DNA of 64,000 nucleotides, taken from contig WTXD01000001.1 of NCBI GenBank assembly GCA_022496205.1, forward strand, positions 124,001 to 188,000, in the 5' to 3' direction. The notes below the pieces were generated by a model that was not told where the DNA came from, did not search any database, and worked only from the letters and a program-made list of their open reading frames with translations. Source of the stretch: Gloeopeniophorella convolvens. Lineage: Eukaryota > Basidiomycota > Agaricomycetes > Russulales. Positions 34,743 through 48,693 of the stretch are shown piece by piece. Position numbers and translations under genes: made by a program. How positions within the stretch are numbered: the stretch's first letter is position 1; each line of letters begins with the position of its first letter.

Positions 34743-35998
34743 TCAAATATCGAGATCTTCGTCAGGATCGTCGTCGTCGATGTCGTCCGCCGAATCGGGA
34801 TCGTACAGAATCACCCCGGGTGGCTGAGGGTCTTGCTGCAGATCGCCTGCACGATGTAAGCCCGACCTGGCCATCGAGGATAAAAGGGTGAGGCTTGCCT
34901 TTGTGGGCGTAGGGTAACGGCACCTTGGCGCGGGACTGCTGTTGCTCTGGTGTCAGGCTCAGGTTGAATGACACATCCCCCGTCGCCTCGCTCATAGGTC
35001 GCTGTCCTGACATCACCACAGGTGATAGCATGTAGCACTGCCCCTACTTACCTCGACCAACGGCGACTTGCTCGTCAACACTGACTTCAGGCCTTCCAGC
35101 TTCGTCAGCGGGCATGGCTCTTTCCGCGCCCACCCTTCGAGCACCCTCTCGATGCTTCGCCGCCGCCCGTCTGATGCCCGGGTGAGAACCTCGAGTACAA
35201 TCTCGTCCTCATCGTTGGGCCCCGGGCCTCCTGTACCGAGCACGATCCGCTCAACCTCCCACGTACGGGCAGCAAGCGGCGCAAATACACGCCAGAAACG
35301 ATCCGGTGTGCTCGCGGGCGGCGGAGGCGTGAGCTGTGCGGTCGCAAGGTGTCTCAGGAGCGCAGGAGGATGCGCGGTGACCCACGCCAGAACGGGTGAA
35401 AGGCGTGGTCGCAGAAGGAGCTCGCGAAGTGGGGAGGGCGTAGATAGATGCATGATGAGACGTGAGGGCTCTTTCGAGATCGGACTGGGATATGAGCTCG
35501 AGAGGACGGTGGGGAGCAGAGCGCTTACTGGGGCGCGCACGTATATGGTCCAGGATAGATGCGACGAGCACGGCTGCTCTTGACGGTGACTCAAGGTCTG
35601 CGCAAAGGACATCTGCCGAGTCTACGACCACCGTCAGTGGCCCCTCGGGAGCTAATGGCCCTGGATGGTGAGTAGCCTCGAACGGTAAAGAACGGATGGA
35701 GCGTACCCTGCGCAACTTCGGTGAGGATGGTGTTAAAGAGATCTGACCCTCCGTCGCTATAACCAGGTACCTCCGCAGTCCTGTCGATAATGCGCAGTCC
35801 ACCTCGAGAGGGGCCGTCTATCAGCGACGATGAGGGATAAAGAAGATTGAGGAGCATGATATTTGTCTTTTCATCTTGTCCGTTCAGAATCGCGCGCAAG
35901 ACGGGCAGGCTAGACTGCACGAGCGAGGATTCGAGCACAACAAACGGGTGGTGAGGGTGCAAGGCGCCAGAGATGATGGTAGAAAGTAGCAGCGACAT
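34743..35998 (-). CDS. ELP5: Elongator complex subunit Elp5
   Basis: Elp4-Elp5-Elp6 form the RecA-like ring of Elongator, which modifies wobble uridines of tRNAs. The start MSLLLSTIISGALHPHHPFV reads into a RecA-like fold: FVVLESSLVQSSLPVLRAIL, TNIMLLNLLYPSSSLI, then after an intron PLTVVVDSADVLCADLESPS (Walker B-like strand). The next exon is another strand-helix region (HLSTPSPLRELLLRPRLSPV, then LAWVTAHPPALLRHL). The C-terminal exons contain VSFNLSLTPEQQQSRAKVPL, PYAHKGK, then an acidic end with ILYDPDSADDIDDDDPDEDL and a final D-I. The Q-rich helix, P-Y-x-H and acidic tail are the Elp5 signature. Some introns were traced only approximately. Confidence 0.78.
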
Positions 35999-36123
35999 TT
36001 CGGGTCGGACTATCGATCCGGAACCATAGATCCGGGGCTATCTCATCGGGAACCCTCACAGTAGGTGTCCATAGTAGACTCGGACTGTTCACTGATACGG
36101 TGCTCTACGATTCCACGCAAACA

Positions 36124-37015
36124 TCAAGACGTCTTCTTAGCCTCCCAGCTAGACCTCGACAACTCATACCAGCAAACATCCCAGCCCAGAATGCCGACCT
36201 TCTCCGCTTGATCCCCTTTGGAGAAACCGTTCCTTTTTAGCGAGTCGAGGATCGCTCGCCGCAATGGCGACGCAAGCATGCGGATGGAAGTAACTGTTTT
36301 GTCTGCGAACGTCGACTCCACCGCAAATTGTAAGAGGTCATCCTCGATATTGACCCGCCTGAATGCCTCCTCGGCGAAGAAGTGCCGGATGGTCGCAACG
36401 CGCGACGTGCCCTTGCGCTGCAGCTGTTGCTCCGACGTCTGCTTCGTGACCTGTTCGTCGTTCGTCGCGTCCAAGGACGCGTCGACTGCAACCAGTCCGA
36501 TGAGCTTATCTCCGTACTCCAGGATCCAAAAGCCCGAGGCAGGCGAGCGCGCATAATACGACTGAAGGTTGACAAGGTCGATGCGCCTGAGCACCTTCTC
36601 GACATTCTCCTCAAAGAATGGCCTGTTCTTCCTGCAAGCGCGTGTGTCAGTCATAGAGTCTGTGGGAGAAAGTTGAAATATACCAGTCAACGAAGAACAT
36701 GACGGGTACTGCTGGTGCAAAAAACGCCGGCAGCAACTGGAGCCAGCCCCAGAGACCATACGCGGAATTCGGCCACCATTTCATGTACTGGGCGAACATG
36801 GAAGAAAGACCGATCCATACTGCCAGGGTAAGTGGGTGGAAGTAGGCTGGTGAGGACGCGTCAGAATGTCCGAAAACGCGTCCTTGGGAGGCTCCCTCAC
36901 CGCGGTTGTTCGCGTATGCCAGCGACTCCATCTGTGCCTGTCCAACCATGAAGCGCACCTGCTTCTCATCGCTCGGGGTGTATGCACGAATCCTTGCTGC
37001 CGGTAATTCCGCCAT
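36124..37015 (-). CDS. Pho86-type ER membrane protein with a GNAT-like lumenal/cytosolic domain
   Basis: Yeast Pho86 is an ER protein needed for export of the Pho84 phosphate transporter; basidiomycete relatives carry the same layout as here. The start MAELPAARIRAYTPSDEKQV is followed by RFMVGQAQMESLAYANNR. Two transmembrane segments come next (YFHPLTLAVWIGLSSMFAQY; LLPAFFAPAVPVMFFVDW). The remainder looks like an acetyltransferase fold: SPASGFWILEYGDKLIGLVA with VDASLDA, TIRHFFAEEAFRRVNIEDDL and LQFAVE, and ILDSLKRNGFS. Three short introns are seen. The resemblance to GNAT enzymes is visible, but catalysis is not shown. An alternative label is membrane-anchored N-acetyltransferase of unknown substrate. 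Confidence 0.7.
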
Positions 37016-38081
37016 GGTGGTCGTCTGACAGGGTCTCCCAGGGACGCCAGCAAAGATCAACTCTGCTGGGCTCCGGAACCCGAGACTGCGACACACGTTC
37101 GTCGATCCTGTTGTGCGTAGATAAGATAAGATTGCTTTACTTGCAACCTAAGCTAAGCAGTGGTGGCAGGGGGATGGTTACGTAGACGAATCAATATCAC
37201 GAAACAGACATTCTCCCATATTTGCCATGCCGTTCCCTGCTACGTCATCACACTGCAGACCATCTCTCATTCTGCATGGTCCTGTCGACCATAGAGTAAA
37301 TTCACCCGAGTGGCACGGTGCAACACTATCTCCTCTACGCACCTCTCCTCCAACTATCTCAGCTCCCACTAATGCGTACATGAGACTGTCAGTCGTTGAT
37401 ACTTCTGCGAATGAGCCCTCCAGGCTCGACCGTGCCGTTTGACTCTTGCTCATTCACTTGCTGATTGTCCGTGTCACATCTATCTCTAGAGTTCATTTAC
37501 AACATATGTGTTGTCCTTTCTCGCTGGGTACATCTTCCTCTCTGATCCTACCTTTTCCTCACGGCCATATCGCCATTCCCTGTAGCATCCTTCCTACTCT
37601 GTGCAATGTGCATGGGGCGCTCGCGTTTCCTTCTACCCCAGCATGTTTGCTACACGGCCGTCGTCTGTCACATACCCCACACACATCTTCCATCACCGTC
37701 ACTTCCCACCTCCCTCCATATCTTCGACTGTACCTCCCGTCAGTTACGTCTTGCACATACCAAAACAGCATGCTTTTCTGCGTGCTTTCCAACCTTTTCT
37801 CGGTTTCCTCGTCAAAAGATACCCTTCTCTGCATCCTGCAGCGCTCCGTCGATCACTTGACCCAACTCCCGTGTGACCGAATGGAATGAATCCATTGATT
37901 GAATAACGATAATCACAAACACAGCGATGAATTTGTATTGGAAAAGCATCTGGGCCCGCCGCAGGCGGCCTTTCTCTAGTGCGGTATGCGCTTCTGGAAG
38001 CATTCGTGCCGATCCCCACTGCCGAGGTCTTACTTATAATCTGATGCGCTTGGGCACTCACAGAACTTGACCTTGACCGCG
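37016..38081. promoter_or_regulatory. 1.07 kb divergent intergenic region, strongly pyrimidine-rich
   Basis: It separates the Pho86-like gene (minus) from the dienelactone hydrolase gene (plus). The segment 37440-37870 is T/C-rich on the plus strand over several hundred bases, with short open frames that I do not believe. Both promoters must lie here. Confidence 0.45.
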
Positions 38082-39577
38082 ATGCTGATTACCAAGGACT
38101 TTCACGACGTGCCCACCAAGCTGGACAAGAATGGGAGACCCGTTCGCATATTCGTGATCTCACCCAATGTCCCCGGCTATCCCAAAGCCAAGTTTCCAGG
38201 TGTGTGCCAAGCACGCTCCAGTTCTGGTGCGAACCTCGCTGATCAGGATCGTACATCCTTCAGGCGTCGTTGTCTTCAGGTAAGACTCTAATAACTGTGG
38301 CTATGCCGTAGCAAACGTGCCGCTAGCGAGATCTATCAAGTGACCGGACCTGTCGAACGGTTCGCAGGGCAGATCGCTAGCCACGGCTACATAGTCGGTC
38401 AGAGCCCAGTCCGTTAGATTACCGTCGATTTCTATATGTTTACGACAAATCGCAGCCTGCCCGTCGTCTTTCCACGAGTTTCAAGGGCCAGAAGCAATTC
38501 CCTATGACACTGAAGGTTCGTGCTTCGCCTGTCCGCTCCCACAGTTCGTTCTCATTTGACCGTGACTCTTCCCCAAGGAACCGACAGGGGAAACAAATAC
38601 AAGGTAGTGACTATATTCCAACGAGAGTTGGTCCGCCTTATTCCAGTGGCGGCAGATCGAGAAAGAAGTGACTGCTTATGATGAGGTCATAAACTTCCTG
38701 CATCGGTGGGTTTCACTGATGGAAAATAGGATGCAACGCTGGCTATCGATCTCCTGACATCGCTGCCCAACTGCACCGGAAGAATAGCTGGTGAGTATCC
38801 CATCACCGAGACCAGAACTACGCTCAATATATGTTCGCGACTACGCAGCAACGGGAATGTGTCTTGGTGGACATCTGGTCAGCGGACTGACATCGCGCTC
38901 TCTTGATGTGTGCCTGATCCCGAGCACCCTTTACGCACCTGCAGGCTTTTCGAGTAAGCCTAGATCTACGACCCCGGGCCCTGCATGACGGCTAACATCG
39001 AAGCTCAGGCGTCGTTCGATCCACGCGTCCTGTCCTCTGTGTGCTTCTTTGCCACCGACATTCACAGCGCCACTCTCGGTAAAGGCGACGACTCGCTCGC
39101 GAAAGTACGGGCTGGCGACCTCACGGGGAAGGGCGAGCTCGTGGTACGTCCAATGAACAATATGCTACACCCGATCGAGGGGCTTGAGTGACTGTGGTTG
39201 TAGATGATCTTCGGAAAGCAGGTATGCGTGCATTCTGCAGTGCTTGCTCGGTGGCTTGACACGTTCCTTTCAGGACACTCACGTCCCGCGCGCCGGCCGG
39301 GACCTCATCCGCAAGACCCTAGAGGATGCGAATGTCTCTGTTTCTGTTCGTCTGTTTCTTTCATCTTCACTTGCGTCTGACCTCATCTACTCCCCTCCAG
39401 TTCATAGAAGTGCAGGCTCAGCACGCTTTCATTCGTGACGAAAGCTCCAAAGGAAGGTGGGATGCTGCGTTGACGCGCTCGCTTTTCACATTTTTGCTGG
39501 AGGTCTTTGAGCGCACAGTGGGACGGGATCTCGGTCCCAGAGTCGAGGATGGAAAGGAGATTGAGCACGTCTGCTAA
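38082..39577 (+). CDS. Dienelactone hydrolase family alpha/beta hydrolase
   Basis: Members cleave dienelactones in aromatic breakdown, though most fungal ones have unknown substrates. The start MLITKDFHDVPTKLDKNGRP leads to VRIFVISPNVPGYPKAKFPG. After an intron it reads GVVVFSEIYQVTGPVERFAG and QIASHGYIV. Later exons give SSFHEFQGPEAIPYDTEG, YDEDATLAIDLLTSLPNCTG, the nucleophile elbow ATGMCLGGHL (catalytic Cys), FDPRVLSSVCFFATDIHSAT, the Asp region MIFGKQDTHVPRAGRDL and the His region VQAQHAFIRDESSKGRWD. The Cys-Asp-His triad is therefore intact. About ten introns fragment the gene, more than its neighbours. Confidence 0.85.
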
Positions 39578-40023
39578 ACACCTTGTAGTCTACATGCACG
39601 GATCCAAGCAGGTGTAAAGCGCCGTAGCAAGTGCGCGCATCTCAATCACATTTGTTGTCGGCCCGCTACGAGACGCTACGATGCGCCAGACGCACAATGG
39701 TTTCGTATGTTGACCTGTCATATTTCACATGCAAGCTGTCGAGAGATGTCATTGGTGGATCAGGCTCCCAAGCGTGCAAGGATGTGCGCAGAAATACAAC
39801 GACGACATTATCATTCCTTCGACTTGGATATCAGAACAACACCGCAAGCTATTGATACACGACGACCTCAAGCCAATCGACATGACCCAGCGTCGTAAAT
39901 CGTCGTAATCGTGCATACAGGATTGTGGTGACAAGAGAGCAATAATGCGTGGTATGGAGGCGCAGTATAGAAGAGGAAGAGATGCGTGAAGAGCAGGAGA
40001 GAAAGAATGATGTACATCTACAT
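39578..40023. other. Convergent 3' flanks of the hydrolase and EF-1alpha genes
   Basis: Both genes end into this interval. It should contain both 3' UTRs and terminators. Short open frames here have no motif. I see no further gene. Confidence 0.45.
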
Positions 40024-41770
<1,747 letters not shown>

Positions 41771-42527
41771 TTTTTAGATCTGAGTACGAGAGTCAGGAGC
41801 TGTCAATGGTATTGGGCTGTGGATCGAGGCGCTCGCGAAAGATCATCTTATCGCGCCTCGAATAATCCACCACACTCTTGACGTGTGATGCTGGAATCGA
41901 CGAATCTAGAGGGTCGTACGAGGTATGTACTCACCAGAAAACAAGTAAGAGCAGCGAAAGAGAGGGGAGAAGAGGGTAAACGCGAGGATGGGGGAAAGGC
42001 AGACGGATCTTTGGAAAGATTGGGCGTAGATATATGTGCGGCGCGCGAAAATTTCCTGATCGATTGACTAGGATCCGATAAACCTTTCTGGACTCCGCAC
42101 CGGCCGGAAGCCCGGAATCGGATGCCCTCTATTCGCATTCGATTTCGAAAACGCGAAGAGGGCTGTAACACCTACCTGCTGAACCCGAGACACGTTGGAC
42201 CGAGTAATAATAAAAAGCTCCCCTGAGAACAAAATCGATTCGCTCATTCCTAGGATACACTGTACAAATTGCGTTGGTATGCACTCCATTTGTAAGTTAT
42301 AATTGAGATGCACTGTGCATCGAATCGATGAAGGGATTATGATGTGCACAACAGGGCAAGTGAGGGTGATAGCTGATACGTAAAAAGGTAAGAAGGCCAT
42401 GACTCGACCGCAAGGCATCGGGAGTGAGGTGGCCACCTGACTGCTGTCAGCGCGCTGCGAAAGTTGACTCCTAGTCCACTCACCGAAACAGGTCGTCCGT
42501 ATTAGGACTTGATCCATCCGTGGTGAG
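41771..42527 (-). promoter_or_regulatory. TEF1: TEF1 promoter and 5' UTR region
   Basis: This 757-bp interval lies upstream of EF-1alpha and downstream of the kinase gene, both on the minus strand. It must carry the EF-1alpha promoter, and possibly a 5' UTR intron. No gene is supported. Confidence 0.45.
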
Positions 42528-44502
42528 TTATGTTTCTTCGGTTCCCCAGCCTCCTTTCCCCGATAGAAATCGAGATTGCAGGATCTTGTCGAATGTTGGC
42601 CTTGCGCTAACTTCTAGACGCAAGCAAGCGCGAACGAGGGCTGCGGCGTCACCCAGTGCACCGCCGCCATCTGGCTCTTCGTCTTCAGCCTCGTGCCCGT
42701 CCATACACCGTTCGTCGAGAGCGATCGAAGCGTTTGAGAGGGGAGAGATCAGACCTTCTTGAGCCTCAGCCGCAGTCGTGAAGGGGCACTCTCCGACAAG
42801 CATCACATATGCTACGACCCCAAAAGCCCAAACGTCCTGCTCTGGTCCTTGGTATCTCTCACCTCGCAGGATCTCTGGCCCTGCATAGTCTAGGCTGCTC
42901 AGAGATAGCGTGAATAGCCGTTGCCCAGGGTTAAATTTGCACGTACGTTCCGCTGAAAGTGTCCCATCCCCCCTTACGGACCAGTCCGGAGCTTCCAAAA
43001 TCGATCACAATACATCTCCCATGAGGCCCAAGTACAACATTTTCGTCCTTGATGTCCCGATGAACTCGTGAAGGTGTCAGATAGTTGCTAGTTAGAATCC
43101 CGTGAGGACAAATACCTATTCCTCTTGAATGGAGGAAACTCATTGCATCCGCAATTTGCCCGAGATAGGTACGTATTGAACCAGATGGAAGGCCATTTGG
43201 GTAGCTCTCCACCATGTCGAATAAGTCAGAAGGTGGGATGGGTGCATTCGGCGCGGGTTCAGGGATAGACGAAGGTAGCACTAGATAGTAGTAGTGATTA
43301 TCTTCGAAAAAGTCGAGAAGTGGGCATATATTGGGATGGCCCTTCACCACTTTGCCTTCGACCCATTCGAACCCATCGCCCAAGTCGAGCTTGGAATCGG
43401 AGGCGGCAGTCCGTGAAGGATCCCACGGCCGACGTGGAGGCAAGACGTAGGAGGTATTGGAGATAGCAGACATGACGTAGATTTCGATAGGGATCGTCCC
43501 ATGCTTTGGGTGCTTCTTCCAACAATCGGCCAAGATTCGGGACTTGATGACTTGCTTGATCACAAGCGGAGGCTGCCCAAGTATTCATTGATGTCGCTCG
43601 TACAGGACGGCGTCACTTACCCCGAGCTTCCCGTCTAATTTCATCTCCCTCGCCTTTTTGACCAAGCCATATGCTCCACGACCGATCTCGCCTTGAATGA
43701 CGAACTCCGATATGCTACGTTCACCCGAGGCTTGAGCGACGATTGATGAGGACGGTGTCGGTGGGCGAGTGCTGGAGTCGAGGCTGAGCAAGCTTGCGGT
43801 GCTGCCTGACCGGATGAGCTTTTGGGGAGCCACGGGAGGCGGTGAAGGGGGTTCGATGGGGGCGATGGAGAGTCGCCCTGCTATTAGAGATACACGTTGT
43901 TGCGACGAACGACGCCGAGGTCGGGGAGAAGTAGGAGAACGAACAGGGCGTGGAAGGGTGGTGATATTAGAGATATATAGCGACGGACTTGATGGAGTGA
44001 GAGGCCTAGAAGAGAAGGAAGGAGACTGTGTCGGAGAAAGTGAGAGTGGATCAGTGGTGAACCGAGATGTTGACGTCTGAATAGGTAGAGGAGTGGATGG
44101 GGTGAGGGTAGTGGTAGGGTAAGGCAGTCCAGAGTTATTACAGTTTGACGTCGTTACGGTGTATGCGGGCGATCGCGGGCGAGCGAGGACCTGACCTTGG
44201 AAAGAAGATTGCTCGAAGTCGGAATCGTCTTGGGCGTTTGGCTGCTGGCTCCCTTCGTCCTCATCCGCTGTAGCCCAGTTGAAACCGCGGCCGATGGAAG
44301 TTACGCCCCAGCTATTTCCTACACTGACAGCCCGGTTAAGCGCAAGCCTTGTGGAAGGTGCACCCCAGCTGTCGTCGTCAAAGGAGATATCGACAGCCGC
44401 GGGTGCAGTGAGCATAGAAGGGTCGTGCAACGTGGAAATTGAAAAGGGAATGGATGGCGCAGGCCGGAATGCGCAGATGGGGGAGTCGTGAACTGCTAGC
44501 AA
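42528..44502 (-). CDS. Serine/threonine protein kinase, PAS-kinase-like catalytic domain
   Basis: PAS kinases (Psk1/2) link nutrient state to carbohydrate storage and translation. The kinase domain is complete. It has the Gly loop EIGRGAYGLVKKAREMK, the Lys strand PPLVIKQVIKSRILADCWKK with HGTIPIEIYVMSAI, HPNICPLLDFFEDNHYYYLV, catalytic loop VHRDIKDENVVLGPHGRCIV (HRD), IDFGSSGLVRKGGWDTFSGT (DFG), YAGPEILRGERYQGPEQDVW (APE variant GPE) and FGVVAYVMLVGECPF. The D-C-W-x-K insert after the Lys strand and GTIPIEI are typical of the PASK group. The N-terminal 270 or so residues are Ser/Pro/Thr-rich with no PAS domain visible. Alternative starts are 44502 and 44415. Confidence 0.8.
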
Positions 44503-45201
44503 ATGGTAAATGGAGACTGAGGTTGAAACTTAGCTCGGACTGGTCGGATGCAGGACACGGACGGAGGCGGTGGGGCCAAATGTGTTCCTGCACAGTCTCA
44601 AACTGCAATCGGGGCGTGACGCGTGAGAGAACGCCCGTGCCACGTACGCGGCCCGTCCTCCCGCTGCACTGCTGTGCCTGCCTTTGCCACCGCATTCAAG
44701 GCAATCAGAACAAAGAGAGACTCCATTGTTGTATAGAGAAGGGGCATCACAAGGTCGTAAATATCAACTCGAATCTACCCGACTGCAGTCATGATCAGTG
44801 GTACCGGTGGTTGCTGAAGTGACGCGCACGGCGCGCCACACACGGAGCCTGGAGGAGACCGAGTCGGCAGAAAATCCCTTCGGCCCATTATTGACACATG
44901 TTTACATTCCCAAAGTGGGCGGCGCCCCCGACACCAACACATCGACAAGACATCCTCCTAACGCCCTCCCAAAACCGTGAGTATGCCTCTCCTCGCTGTG
45001 GCCTTGGGAATCTCGTGCACCCGAGACACTCGGTCGCATCTACCAGGTTTAATCGATCGAAGTGCCCGGGTTAACGATGGATGGACGAATCTTTTGTTGG
45101 ATGACGCTCTGCCGGCCATAAACTTTAGCCCCACTCTTGCGTCCACTCTGCCCTAGCATTCTTTCAACACCATCTCTTACACCCCCGTATCATAGATCCA
45201 C
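44503..45201. promoter_or_regulatory. Divergent region between the kinase and RPL32
   Basis: About 700 bp hold both promoters. The stretch from about 44980 (a GTGAGT) to 45195 (an ATAG just before the ATG) looks like a 5' UTR intron of RPL32, a common arrangement in fungal ribosomal protein genes. No other gene is supported. Confidence 0.45.
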
Positions 45202-45766
45202 ATGGCCGTCAAGACGCCGATCGTCAAAAAGCGCACCAAGACATTCAAGTAAGCGCATCCTCTGTGCAATATGGGGGCTGGGTCGGCTCACGCACTCCTT
45301 TCTCCTTACACAGGCGTCATCAGTCTGATCGCTACAAGGGCGTGAAGGAAGCATGGAGGAAGCCCAAGGGTATCGATAATCGGGTGAGGCGCAGATTCAA
45401 GGGCCAGCTTCCAATGCCCAAGGTGCGTGTGGTCCAACCATGCCCTCGAATCAACCTCACGCATGCTGCCTCACACAAAGATTGGTTATGGAAGCAACAA
45501 GAAGACCCGTCATCAGCTTCCCAACGGCTTGAAGAAGTTCCTGGTGAATAACGTTCGAGAGCTCGAGCTGCTCCTTATGCACAGCAAAAGCTATGCTGCG
45601 GAGATCGCACACAGCGTCAGCAGCCGGAACCGGGTAGTCATCTTGGAGAGGTGTGTTTTGAGCATATTCGCGCACCGTGCCACTCATCACAGCGTTCGCG
45701 TCTAGGGCTAAGGCGCTCGGCCTGAAAGTGACCAACCCTGCCGCGCGCCTCCGCTCAGAAGAGTGA
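45202..45766 (+). CDS. RPL32: 60S ribosomal protein L32 (eL32)
   Basis: A structural protein of the large ribosomal subunit. The spliced protein reads [72 protein letters not shown], then [20 protein letters not shown] and [20 protein letters not shown], ending RLRSEE. About 128 residues, four exons, full family length. The three introns are short. Confidence 0.97.
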
Positions 45767-46066
45767 AGTGCCAGCCTATATTTCGTTGTTGTTCGGCATC
45801 CACCATGTATCATGACATCCAATGGCACCCCATATGCTAATAGTATGCGCTGTCCATGCATGAAGTCTCGACTGCGCGAATGTAGTATACTGTACATGGG
45901 GTGTGCATGGGGAGCAAAGGCGCTTCGGCGCTGCAGGTGACCTAAAAGGGCTTCTCGGGTGACTACAGCCATTCCTTCTGGCATTCACTTACATAAAGTA
46001 TTTGCCCTTCGCTCCCATACTGCACACCCTCTGAGTGCTGTAACCTGCTGAGCAGCACACCAGGAG

Positions 46067-48270
46067 ATGGTATCCAGTTCAAGGGAATTCCTATTCGAAA
46101 GTGCATCGTACAACCCTGATGAACCCGGAACGTCCGACCAGGAGGCCGGCGCTCTATTGGCGAATGGCGATGACACGGTGGGCGGGCCTCAGCACATCGA
46201 CGCGGCGGACAGACGCATCAGGTTGCGTTCTCTGGGCATTCGCGCATTGGCACTGCTATGTGCGTGCAGTTTGAGCATTGGCAGCCACTAGTGCGTTGTT
46301 CCGTCCGCCCTTATCAGCACCACTCATCCACTTTGACAACCGCAGTGGGAGTTATATACTGGCGCCTCTCAAGTCGAGACTTTCTAGGGAGATGGGGACT
46401 TCTAACACCGAGTTCAGCCTTCTGATCTCCGCATTCAGTCTTAACAGCACTTGGACGCCGCTTCTGGGAGGCATCGTGGCGAGCCGGCTCGGGACAACAT
46501 TGTCCAGTATACTTGCTACAGGTATCATATTCTCAGGTATGAGTAACATTTGTCACTTTGTGGTTGTAACTTATTTTCTAATTCCCCAGGTCTCAGTGTC
46601 CTCTTGGTAGGGGATCTACTTGAAGACGTCAGACTCATGACCATGGGGATGTTCATCTTTGGTCTGGGCATCAGCCCATTGTCTGTCGTACAAGAGACGA
46701 TCATAGTAAGATTTTTCAAGTCCCATGGGCTAGGTATATCTATGGCTCTGGGTCTTGTCGCTGGAAAAGCATCATCATTCGTCTCTGCACGCACATCATA
46801 CCCCCTCTCGGAACGGTTCGGCCCTCATGCGCCGTTCTATGCTGCCACAGTCCTTGCTGCATTTTCTTTCGGCATCAACCTTGTATATGTCTCAGTATCT
46901 AGATGGCTTGTCTCCGGGTCAGGTGCTGAACTGGAAGCTCCCGATATCCAAGAGGCAGCTCGACAACGGCTTTCTGTTCAAGACGTCACAGAAGCTCAAG
47001 CACTTCAACAAGTTGCTGACAAGAAGAAAGTGAATCTTCATGATATAACTGAGCTTGGTGATGTCTTCTGGGCGTGAGTGCTGGTATCGAATCACTGCTA
47101 AGCAATCTTGACGCTTACATTGCGCATCGAGTTATATCGGAGTTAACATTCTCTGCGGCGCGATCTGGCATCCTTTTTCCCAACTTGCTTCGTGAGTTCC
47201 TGATTGGTTCGAGATCGACATTCTTTCATATCCTCTGTAGTAACATTTTTGAACACCGATTTGATTTGACTGAGAGAGAAGCCAGCAAACAAGCATCGTT
47301 CCTTCTCGCCGGAAGCATGGTCTTATACCCTCTTGTACGACCCTGCAACCTAAACATGGCAGGGAGTGTCTGACCCGCTGATATCAGGTCGGCGTCACTC
47401 TCGACCGAGCCAAGCGGCGTCACCTGATTCTGCTCCTCTTCACAATCTCATCCTTGCTCACAATATCTGCATACTGCTGGCTCGTCCTTCCGCCTAGTGC
47501 CACGAAGACGGCTTGGCCCGCCATTGTGTGCTTCGCGACCGGGATCGGATACTCGCCCCGTAGCTGTCCTTCCATTTTCAGGCGAGGTTTTGCTGATGTC
47601 ACCCAACAGTTCTCCTTGTTGTCCTTGTACCCCAACTTGTTTCGTCGAAATATATCTCGACCACCCTCGGCGCCCACAAGAGTGTATGCTTGGGTGTTCT
47701 GTCGTCGGTCGTGATTCTAATTATAAAACACAGCTCGAGCAAACCGGGACAGTTATTTCTCAGACGATTGCAGGGCTCATCCTGGACACGAACCCACGAG
47801 GGAACGATGACACCTCAGGAGACAGACGCTACCAGCACCTCCTAAACACTTTCCTTGGCATAAATATCCTGCAATTTGTCGGCATCATGCTGCTTTGGCA
47901 TCTTAATCGACGGCAAAACGAATTGGAACGTCGGCGAAGGAAATCAGTTGATTCGGCATCAAACACTGCCAAAGTAACTGATCTCGAGGAAGGAGACAGT
48001 GAAGAAGAACCACTTTTGTTGGAGCAGCCTCAATCTGTTTCGTACGCAGCAGGCGGCGCAACACTGTCCCCTCACAGTAGGGACTCTCCTCCATTCACAC
48101 ATCATGCAACCGGTGCATTCGCTTCAGCCGTTCAGCAGTCTTCTAGGAAACGGGGGAAAGTGTTCGGTGGGATGTGCCTGTTGCTGATCATAGCCGCATG
48201 GGTATTATTCCTTGTAACAGCCTGGCTGAGGCTGAGGTCCAAGTCGGAAAGAGGTGGATTACAGGAGTAG
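46067..48270 (+). CDS. Major facilitator superfamily transporter, MFSD1-like
   Basis: MFSD1-type carriers are lysosomal or vacuolar proteins; animal MFSD1 exports dipeptides. A 50-residue acidic N-terminus precedes helix 1 (IRALALLCACSLSIGSH, split by an intron). Then come LKSRLSREMGTSNTEFSLLI, TWTPLLGGIVASRLGTTLSS, FIFGLGISPLSVVQETIIVR and FFKSHGLGISMALGLVAGKA, markers of this subgroup. The second half starts after a long loop at about 46910-47065 and includes DLTEREASKQASFLLAGSMV, PAIVCFATGIGYSP and SLEQTGTVISQTIAGLILDT. The final helix is GMCLLLIIAAWVLFLVTAWL. The very long C-terminal loop contains LLLEQ acidic-dileucine-type motifs. Introns around 47580-47730 were only partly resolved. 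Confidence 0.8.
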
Positions 48271-48693
48271 ACGTTGAATTGTGTATTATTCGTGCTTGCC
48301 TCAGCCTCGTAAATCCGTTGTGTTTCGGCAACTCAGTTGCAGGCATCTGGGGCCGAGTGGAACTCCGAAGCCTCGAATATGTATCTAGGTAAGTAGGAAC
48401 TCAGAATGGGGTATCGCCGAGGCGGGGTGTTCGGGGGCGTTTCGGATTTTGCCGTTACTTCTGCAAACCCTGTCGCGCCTACGCACACACCGCCTGCCCG
48501 ACCGCCTGCCCGCAAGTTCAAGTTATCAAGACCGTCAGAAGGTGAGCATGGTCTCTTGATATATGTTTTGAGCCGTCAGACAACGAGGGCATTGCAATTC
48601 TTGCATTTGGACGAGGTGGCATTGCGCAGACTGGCTGGATGCTATCGAGGTGGATTGGATGACGGCGTACTGACCCTCCTGTCAGCCTACAGG
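48271..48693 (+). other. Intergenic: MFS 3' flank, RPL15 promoter and probable 5' UTR intron
   Basis: The RPL15 ATG is preceded directly by CTACAGG, an intron-acceptor-like string, suggesting a 5' UTR intron ending at about 48692. A GGTGAGC at about 48540 could be its donor. No other gene is supported. Confidence 0.45.

Noticed and set aside
37446..37889. 147-codon plus-strand open frame upstream of the dienelactone hydrolase
   Set aside because: The sequence is a long pyrimidine-rich tract whose translation is Leu/Ser/Pro-rich without motifs; it fits promoter or leader DNA.
48540..48693. Possible box C/D snoRNA in the presumed RPL15 5' UTR intron
   Set aside because: A GATGAC and a CTGA occur but are only a few bases apart, with no terminal stem and no second box pair.
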